Source: Bedellia somnulentella
Lineage: Eukaryota > Arthropoda > Insecta > Lepidoptera > Bedelliidae
Assembly: GCA_963576735.1 (NCBI GenBank)
Contig: OY755183.1
Coordinates: 14,527,213 to 14,591,212 of the forward strand
Length of the DNA stretch: 64,000 nt
Direction: 5' to 3'
Positions 56,455 to 64,000 of this stretch are shown in pieces (positions within the stretch are counted from its first letter, which is position 1; the number at the start of each line of letters is the position of its first letter). A program made the position numbers and the translations under genes. The notes beneath the pieces were generated by a model that worked only from the letters and a program-made list of their open reading frames with translations, did no database searches and was not told the DNA's origin.

Positions 56455-56700
56455 TGATGTATGAATGACTATAAATCCAAATAAGGGAAACCAGAGCGTC
56501 ACATCTTGAATCTTCTGCTACTTCTGAAATTAGAGTGGAGAAAATTTGATAAGTTATTGATGGTTGTTGTTGTTTTTCTTATCTTAAAATTTTTCACTTA
56601 CTTAATTTACGAAGCGGCTGATGAATTTCATATTCTAAAGCTCTGGCTACCCAGAGATTAGATTAGGGATTGACAAATGTGATTCAATTATCCATTCTAT
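56455..56700. repeat. SINE-A relics, opposite strands
   Basis: Minus piece at 56468-56580 and plus piece at 56600-56690 (AAGCTCTGGCTACCCAGAG). Confidence 0.4.
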
Positions 56701-57164
56701 TGCATCATATTGTCACAATACTGATATTGGATAGACTTAGTTGAAAATGGGTGACTTACAATTAAAGTATTTACTTTTCAAATTATGTATACTTACCAAT
56801 TGAACATAGTACAAATATGATTTTAGTCCATTGGGGGGCATCATGTATTACATCTAAAATATTAGGCAATTTATGTTTTGTCTGCAATTGATATACAATT
56901 TATTCCCATCTTAAATCCTGTAACTAAATCTTGATAGGTGATAAACTGAAATACAACATAACATATTTTTATTGAAAAATGTTGATAGACTATAAAGTAA
57001 AAATTCAGAATTGCTGCTAAGCTATGTACTTTGGAAACTAAATACTAACTGTGTATTTTAGGAAGGTAAAATAAAATTGTTAGCAATAAGCAAATGAGGC
57101 ACAATGAATAGTTTGTAGTTATTACAGTGCATTATACCCATAAGATATATTTAGTAGAATGAGG

Positions 57165-57580
57165 CACAAAGTGAGTAAGGGTGTGGGGCTTTTTAAGTGG
57201 TGGTTGGCTAGAGATGGGCGATGTAGTCAACTTGTGTGTTGTTGGTAACTGTTTGCCACAATAAACCACCATAAGTACAAAAATCAAGTTTTACCATGTG
57301 GCTAATATTTTTTGTATTTGCAGAGTTCAAAAAAACATTTATAATACAGATACAATTTAATCTATTATATATAATGTATTTAATTGATTCGTTCATGTAC
57401 TTCAAACAATGAGTTAACTTAAAACTTACCATAAATGGGCTATGTGGCTGGAGGCCCATTGGGAATGATAGTTTTCTTTTATATTTTATTCCATTTAATT
57501 TCCAAAAGTGTTTGAGAAATTGTTAATTCTGAAGCTCTGGCTATGTCCAACTAGGATTCATAACCATAACAGTATTGTAT
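57165..57580 (+). repeat. SINE-A relic interrupted by about 210 bp
   Basis: 5' core to GGGCGATGT at 57219-57227; resumes GGGCTATGTGGCTGGAGGCC at about 57437. The repeated GGGC-ATGT at both edges looks like an insertion duplication. The insert is AT-rich and unidentified. Confidence 0.45.
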
Positions 57581-57900
57581 TGTAGAACTTATAAATAAAT
57601 GAAGAAAGATGAGATTCAGTTTTTCCTAAATGTGACTATGGGGTTATCATGTAGATGAACTGTGATATTGCGGTATATCCATAATTAAAGATAAATGGTA
57701 AGATCCTTGCATTTGTTATAATATTATTATGTTCAATTAGTTAGTTAAGAAGAAAATTTCTTAGCTTAGAGTATTTTGTAATTGGGCTTTACATTTTGTT
57801 AACACTGTTTCATGATAACAAAGGGTGGCTGGGACTATAAAGATAATAATTAATCATTTTACATTTATTGAATTGAGTAATTATACAATACAAAAATATA

Positions 57901-57960
57901 CTATCGCCATTTTTTTTCCATTGGAGAAGCCAGAGACTATCACTAGCCACTTTATTTTGT
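57901..57960 (-). repeat. LINE-B relic
   Basis: TATCGCCATTTTTTTTCCAT, AGCCAGAGACTATC. Short and old. Confidence 0.4.
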
Positions 57961-58504
57961 TTTATACTTTGTAAATACACTTACCTCTTATTTCACTTTA
58001 ACCATAGTTCTCGTGTTATGCCACAGTTTTTCTTAAAAGCTATCCAAACGGATATCATCATTAGAATTATTGTTATTGGATTCTATTTGGTCTTCTTCTT
58101 AATCATTATACTTGCAGTGGCAGACCTAAAGGATTAAATTGCAATTGGGTCGTACGTAACGCAAGGTCGCTATGTCATATGTTCATTCATGTATAGTTGT
58201 AAATTATCACCATCCACACAATTATTGAAGAGGAAACACATTTTTCTCAAGTTCGACGGCACAACTTAGTGTTATATTTAGTATTTTATTCACAACATTT
58301 TTTCACTACACTACATGTTATTAAATATATTACACGACATGTTATTAAATATATTTCACTATATATAAGTAAAACTAGTGCACCTTTTGAGCAAAATCAA
58401 AGAAAGTACTATCAAAAATCATCTATCGTCACCCCTAAAGCACCACGATAAAACTTTATAAGTTTTCGTCATCCAAATGTCAGAAATCGAAAACTTTGGT
58501 GCAT

Positions 58505-58716
58505 TACAAAGTGCCTCGTGCTCGCAAATATCGATATTATTCAATAAATCGATGAAAACATTCGGTCTATGACGTCACTTACGTCGAGGCATTCGATAAC
58601 ATTGCGCCTCGTGCTCGCAGTCAATGTTTTGAGATATGGTATACAAGGACAAGTGATAAAATCTCCGTATCACGCCCTTTATCGATCTTATAAAAAGCTC
58701 GTGCTTGCCCCGCTGT
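58505..58716 (-). repeat. GCAAGCACGAG element rich in CGATA words, copy 2
   Basis: On the minus strand it begins CAGCGGGGCAAGCACGAGC, has a second motif at 58605-58620 and a third at 58511-58524, all in one direction. It contains ATATCGATAT and three further CGATA/TATCG words. Confidence 0.6.
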
Positions 58717-58994
58717 AAGCATTTTTGTGTTTTAAAAAACATGTTTAATTATATACTGATAGCGTAGCAACTTTTTCACCGTAGCTAGGTTTCACTCAAC
58801 ATAATTCTGAAAAGTTCACCTTCGAATTCAGAAGCCTAAGTACTACGGTACTACTTTACTATATTTTTATAGCATTGTGTATGTGTGTTAATGATTCTTC
58901 ACAAATGAGAACGGTATTAAAAGTTAATGCGATGGCACCTTAAAACCTGAAAGAAGCTTACATTTATTTCCTTGCCATACATCATAAAAGTTCT

Positions 58995-59185
58995 ATAAAT
59001 AAGGATACACCCAGCTAATATAGATCCTAATAAGAGGTAGCAAGCAACTAGCAAGAGCTGAAAAGTTGTAGACTAATGAGCCACTTTTGGAACTTGAGTG
59101 CGAAAAGGATTTCAAATAAGTGTCTTACATGACACCCACCGGGATGAAATGGGTTAGTGCTTCTTCAAGCCACCACTACACAGCA
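58995..59185 (-). repeat. SINE-A, diverged
   Basis: TGAGCCACTTTTGGAACTTG, GACACCCACCGGGATGAAAT, CACCACTACACAGC. Confidence 0.55.
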
Positions 59186-59189
59186 AATT

Positions 59190-61346
59190 ACTATTCTAAA
59201 ATTATAATTATTCATTTAGGAAATCAAGATATGTGGTGTTGATATATGGTGTTCCTTATAAAACCTCACACATACTTAACCTTTTTACAACAAAAAGTTC
59301 TAATAAAATCATTATTTTTCCTCCAGAAGTCTCAACAAAACTGTATTAGGTAGTAAAGAAAAGCTGTCGGGTAATATCTACGTATAAGAAACGAACACGT
59401 CTCGCCAACGTATCCCATATAAGACTTTAAACTCGCATAAAATACATTCACAAAGAACGAAAAAGTAATGCAAAGGAATCAGTACAAACTACTATCTCAA
59501 AATTGATCCACAACTCTGCAAACAAATTCCAACTTTACAACCAACGCACAAGTTTCAAACTCGAGCAACAACAATTTTTTAAATTGGTTTTTCGTTTACA
59601 CGCAAAAGCAACTTTAAGCTTTTACTTGTAAAGTTGTTTTTCGGATGGAAGCAAAATTTTTGTATCCCCACATAAGTTAAGGCCCAAGTAATATGGATGA
59701 CGATGCGAAGTGAGTAGAAAGAAAAGGGGGTGGTTAGGGGGTGAGGGCGTTAGACCCCTGTTTCGGGTTTTCAATAGATGTTTGAAAGTTAGGCAAATGT
59801 GAGGGACTAAACGAACTCCTTCTATCGAGATTCGAATTCACTTCGAAGACTTTAGCATCGTCCTTTACTTTCACATAAAAAAATAAAATATATTTTGTCC
59901 AAATCCAAGTCTTTTTGCTGTATGTAATTTGGTTTAATGGGAAGTATTTCTTATGTATAAATTTTGGAATCTATTTGAAATGTATATTTTAACGTAAGAC
60001 CACAGACAATATGAGGAACGTTTTCTAATATTAGGGATTACTGATCCTTTTGAGTCTTCGTATTTTAAAATCAGCCTTTAATTATATTGTATTACTCAAA
60101 AAAAATACATTTAAAATAAAGTGTAAAACAAGTTAAATAACAAAGCACAAGTTTTCTGTTTGACACTTTTATCGTAACTTATTAGTTTTAATTTCAAAAC
60201 TACTTTAAAACTTCAACATTTACTATAAAAAAAATATTCTTATACTAAAGAGTATTTACATCATTTTATCCTTTTCTTTTTATAAAATAAATAAAATAAA
60301 TAAATTTACTATATTCAATAAATATTAAGATTACTTCTAATCATATACATAACATACATTAAACCTTCATAACCAAACAAGTAAAAAATAAACAAAAAAA
60401 ACTCCTAAAACATAACCTCAATTTAGAATCTGTTTTAGAAAAACCCGCGAATTTTCCCGCTTTTTTCGTTGTTTCCAAGTAATAATTCTTTCGGTAGTCT
60501 AAGATGCGTCACAATATTTCTCCGTCAGAGGCACGCGCTGTCATAAACCATGATATATGAGCCTCCAGTGTTTGAGACGCCTCTCTTACGCTCACTTTAA
60601 ACATTTACTTAAGTGAAAATGTATACTTTTCACACGTTATATACTCGGTATATCTATAGGCTAAATGAAGTTTGTATTTAGTTATTTTTGTAAATGTTTT
60701 GGTTACTAGCTGACTCGATAAATATAAAAGATGCAGTGTATTCGTAAAAAGCAGTGATGGGTTTGCCGAAAATGTACTTATGTCAAACAGTATTATTGAA
60801 CTGAAAAATATTTACTATCGATACTTTAGTAAAAGAAATAGATCTTTTAGTATAATAATATAAAACCATTAATATAATCTACCTTTTACCGTAGATATAC
60901 TCGTAGTGCAGTACAATACGATACCTATTCTTCATTCATAATCTCTGGCAACATAATATTGGAATTAAACCCATTTTCTTTAATATTCACAGTTTTTAAA
61001 GTTAAAAGGTAGTTTGCAAGTATATTTTGAGTAATAAATAAAGAAGCAACACAGGTGTGGCCAGACTTGGGTGAACCATTTATTTCTCTCTAAGATATAA
61101 CGTAAAAGATTTGCGCGCATTCAAAATGTCCGCTCCGTTATTTATATACTGGGCTTTCTTTCTTTCGTTATTACTGTAAAAGACATATTTTATCCTAATA
61201 CTTTGTATTTTTTGCTGAATATAAAAAACAGACATTGCTTAGCTTATATTAGGGGTAGTTGAGACATCTTCTCAACTTTTGATGTATGCCACGTGGTTTC
61301 AAAGTTCATAGCTTTTCTTGAATAGTATTTCTAAAGTAACATATCA
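59190..61346. other. AT-rich unique DNA
   Basis: No ORF above 60 codons. Slightly GC-richer patches at 59690-59760 (GGGGGTGGTTAGGGGGTGAG) and 60500-60590. Nothing assigned. Confidence 0.3.
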
Positions 61347-61430
61347 TATAATATACTCACGCCATTAGTTCCCATTGTGGAAGGCAGAGACTATCGATCG
61401 CAACTTCTTACGATCTTAGTAAACCTCATT
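61347..61430 (-). repeat. LINE-B 3' fragment
   Basis: ATATACTCACGCCATTAG, AAGGCAGAGACTATCGATCG, then cut off. Confidence 0.65.
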
Positions 61431-61629
61431 TACTGTACTGTAATAAATTATTCAGTAGAACTATTTTAATATTATATAAACAAATACACTGTCACATGAC
61501 TATAAGTATACTGTACCATATAATAATGGAAGCAAAGAATCATTTGTATTTTAATGAATTTAATAATTAATTAACATTGTGACCAAAAAAAAAGTTTCTT
61601 TAACTTCTTCAGAAGTTCAGAAGTAACTG

Positions 61630-61682
61630 ATTCATTCATTCATTCATGAGAACTACTTATGTTCTTTTGAATGAATGAATGA
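61630..61682. repeat. Hairpin of inverted ATTC/GAAT tetranucleotide runs
   Basis: Four ATTC units and three to four GAAT units face each other around GAGAACTACTTATGTTC, which itself pairs (GAAC/GTTC). Confidence 0.7.
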
Positions 61683-62084
61683 AGTAAATAATTTTCCTTA
61701 AGTAAATAATTTATTTTTTTACTGTCCCGAAAACATTTTGTTTGAGCTGTCTATTTTAAGAATTAACCTAATACTAAGTTTTATGCTGTAAACTTTGTTA
61801 CAATTTATAACGCTTTTCATTAACTTTAACCTTCATTCTTAATTTGGTTTGAAGAAACTCAGTTTCTCAATTGAAACAAACAATATAAATAAGTTATATT
61901 AGGTATGTTGAAAAAAGTAAAGAAATGGTATTTTTATGTTTGAATGATGCTATTTTTGTGCCACTACAAGTAATTTTGCAAATAAACGTATTTCTTACTC
62001 AACTTATTTCTTTCAATTTCATAGCATTATCTATTTTGATAACGATACCCAACAAAAACATTCAATCAGGCACTTCTCAAAAAC

Positions 62085-62265
62085 ATTGCAAAAAAATATA
62101 TCTCGAAAATCTTATTCCACCTGCCTCCCCCTTCCCGCGTCCACTGTCATCACGTAATACATCACCACATAATCTTCTTACACGCTTCCCGTCTCGATTT
62201 TCACGAAAACCTCCCCCACCCCATCCCGAGGGATGGAACCCCGCGCCTACCATTGTTGCCATTCT
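62085..62265. other. GC-rich unexplained block
   Basis: About 180 bp with C/G runs (CCACCTGCCTCCCCCTTCCC; CGAGGGATGGAACCCC) inside AT-rich DNA. It is open on both strands (165 codons plus, 61 codons minus), but neither translation resembles a family I know. Confidence 0.3.
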
Positions 62266-62726
62266 AAATTGCCTCTTTAGACTGTTAGAAATATTAGTTT
62301 TCTTTAAAATTTACGTTTTCTATCACGTTGAGTTACCAGCTGATGATGTCATAAACTTTTTTTTTATAATCCTGATGCTCTCGTTTCCCCGTTTTTGGAT
62401 TTATATATGTATGTTTATATGATTTTATAATATATATTAAGTTTTAAATTCATTTCTCAATCATAATTTTATTTTAGTTTAGTTTTTATTTAACTGTGAC
62501 AATTAATTAATTATTTCTGTATTGTGAAAATATAAGTTAAGTTACTCAAACTTACGAGAAAAGTCATTTACTAAAGACAAGAATGTCACGTAGAAAATGA
62601 CTGAACTTTATCGATAGTACCTCTTAGGATACTATCTGTGTTTTATTGCAAATATTTTCATCGTGTTTTAGCGGGAGTTGAGTTTCAAATGTCTTTTACT
62701 AATTTATTTTCTCTCAAAATAAAAGG

Positions 62727-63084
62727 TTCACACCGTATATCCCCGAAGGGGTTGGCAGAGGTACTAATACTTCTGAACATCACGTCACATTGTCACCTGG
62801 TGTTCAGTGTACCCACGTTTTGCTTGGACAGTGTACTCACGTAAATTATGATGATAACTCCCTATCGCGTGAGTACACTGTCCAAGCAAGCCTATCACCG
62901 TTTTATACGAATACACTGTCACATGACTAAGAACAAATTAGCCAGGTGGATTTCCTCACGATGTTTTCCCTCACCTTTAAAAAACCATAATAAATTAACA
63001 ACACATATGTCTTTAGAAAAGATAAATTTGAACCCTCATCGTCTGCGCGATAAGCGGTGTTCTACCCACTGAGCTATCACGGTC
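62727..63084 (-). mobile_element. SINE-C with an internal palindromic insertion
   Basis: A near-complete copy. At 62822-62887 the motif GCTTGGACAGTGTACTCACG is followed after 26 nt by its exact reverse complement, in place of the usual CACGTGATAGGGGGCAGG. Confidence 0.82.
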
Positions 63085-63129
63085 GATTTCTGTTCTCGCC
63101 TTAGAATCGTATGGTTATTTACCGAACAG

Positions 63130-63611
63130 AATTCGGTATGCAAAGTCTTTTTATTGTATTTATTAGATATTTTTATTCGATAGCAAACATCTAAACAACA
63201 ATTTTTCATTTAAAATTACTAATTTGAAAGTTATGATTTTTTTAAGATTGTTCGATTTTTGTACATAATGACGTCATCTATTGACAGAATCATGTAGCGA
63301 CATGCAAATGAAGTGAAATGTTAAATAAAAATGTTGCTGATTGCAAAACTTTTCACGAATTTGTGATCTCAAATGAAATTATTACGATATTATTCTAAAC
63401 AAACCTATGATTCTCGATATTTTATTAATAAACTGCAAAAACGAATGTCTTTGAAATAACATTGAAGGTCAAACTGTTACGATTTTTTGATAAAATAACA
63501 GTCATCTTAGCTTTATTTCATTTGATTTCAAGAAAATATTGTTTAAAAACATAATATCTCGAAATGGTTTTGTAATCAGCATCACTTTTATAAAACTTTG
63601 CATACCGAATT
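63130..63611. mobile_element. 482-bp MITE with terminal inverted repeats
   Basis: AATTCGGTATGCAAAGT at the left is inverted at the right (ACTTTGCATACCGAATT). The flank ACAG occurs at 63126-63129 and 63612-63615, a possible 4-bp target duplication. The interior is AT-rich and noncoding. Confidence 0.75.
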
Positions 63612-63825
63612 ACAGAATGTAAAAAAAAATTAAAAATGTAATCTTTGTTAATTCGAACTTACTTACAGATCACAAATTAACTTAATTAGACTGGGTCTTT
63701 GACTGTTAATTACAGAAAATCTTACTCATTTATTTGATCATACGAGTACAAGCGCAGCCGAATTCAAGTCATCACAGCTTGTGTAATATTAATATTTTAA
63801 GAAAATTATATTTTTCTAAGAATAT

Positions 63826-63932
63826 CGAGAGCTTAGAATATCACTAAACCGTTTGTCTCCACGGGTGTCGTACGAAGCGAATAAGGGTGTGGGGCCTTTT
63901 AAGCGTTTGTTGGGCGATGTGGCTGGAGACAA
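63826..63932 (+). repeat. SINE-A, 3' truncated
   Basis: GCTTAGAATATCACTAAACC to GGCTGGAGAC; then an opposite-strand copy begins. Confidence 0.65.
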
Positions 63933-63937
63933 ATAAA

Positions 63938-64000
63938 CATACATACATACATATACTCACGGCTATAAATCCCAGGAAGGGGTAGCCAGAGCTAAAGAAT
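63938..64000 (-). repeat. SINE-A 3' end, cut by the window
   Basis: ACATACATACATATACTCAC tail, hairpin and start of the body. Confidence 0.78.

Noticed and set aside
61925..62422. 165-codon ORF, longest outside the LINE
   Set aside because: It spans a GC-rich block also open on the other strand, and no segment resembles a known protein. Kept only as an unexplained island.

Overview
The window looks like 64 kb of nuclear DNA from a moth or butterfly (Lepidoptera). It is AT-rich, has no bacterial-style gene layout and no complete host gene, and is packed with the short interspersed repeats, Helitrons and ACCGACTTC-type repeats that I know from lepidopteran genomes. Most of it is probably intergenic or intronic. 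Family names below are my own working labels: SINE-A, SINE-C, SINE-E, LINE-B, MITE-D.

Left end (1-3.7 kb): the 5' two thirds of a LOA/R1/Jockey-type non-LTR retrotransposon on the minus strand. ORF1 is intact (533 aa). ORF2 starts 17 nt inside the ORF1 end and stays open to the window edge, with a complete endonuclease and the first part of the reverse transcriptase.

The rest (3.7-64 kb) is a nested mosaic. (1) SINE-A, about 250 bp, has more than 30 copies, eight of them with exact 7-12 bp target-site duplications. (2) SINE-C, about 360 bp, has a tRNA-like head; one full copy has a 12-bp duplication. (3) LINE-B is an RTE-like LINE seen only as 3' ends, including a 97-aa ORF2 C-terminus. (4) SINE-E, about 217 bp, has an internal tRNA-like block and occurs once as a nearly perfect 445-bp head-to-head dimer inside a single 14-bp duplication. 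(5) DNA elements include a 1.38-kb hAT with 8-bp duplication, three MITE-D copies, a 482-bp MITE near the right end, two long-arm foldback elements, canonical Helitron ends and a 145-bp tandem array.

The most interesting pattern is that SINE-A, SINE-C and LINE-B all end in the same layout: CTCTG, then a two-tier hairpin whose stems differ in sequence but keep pairing, then GTGA and a short TATG/TTATG-type tail. This suggests that two unrelated SINEs use the machinery of one RTE-type LINE through a shared RNA structure.

Host coding signal is limited to candidate exons: a 173-nt minus-strand segment at 40.8 kb with both splice sites; a start-codon segment with initiator and splice donor at 8.3-8.4 kb; and a cluster at 53.3-55.1 kb. 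None could be assigned to a known gene. Coordinates of repeat edges were read by eye and may be off by a base or a few.
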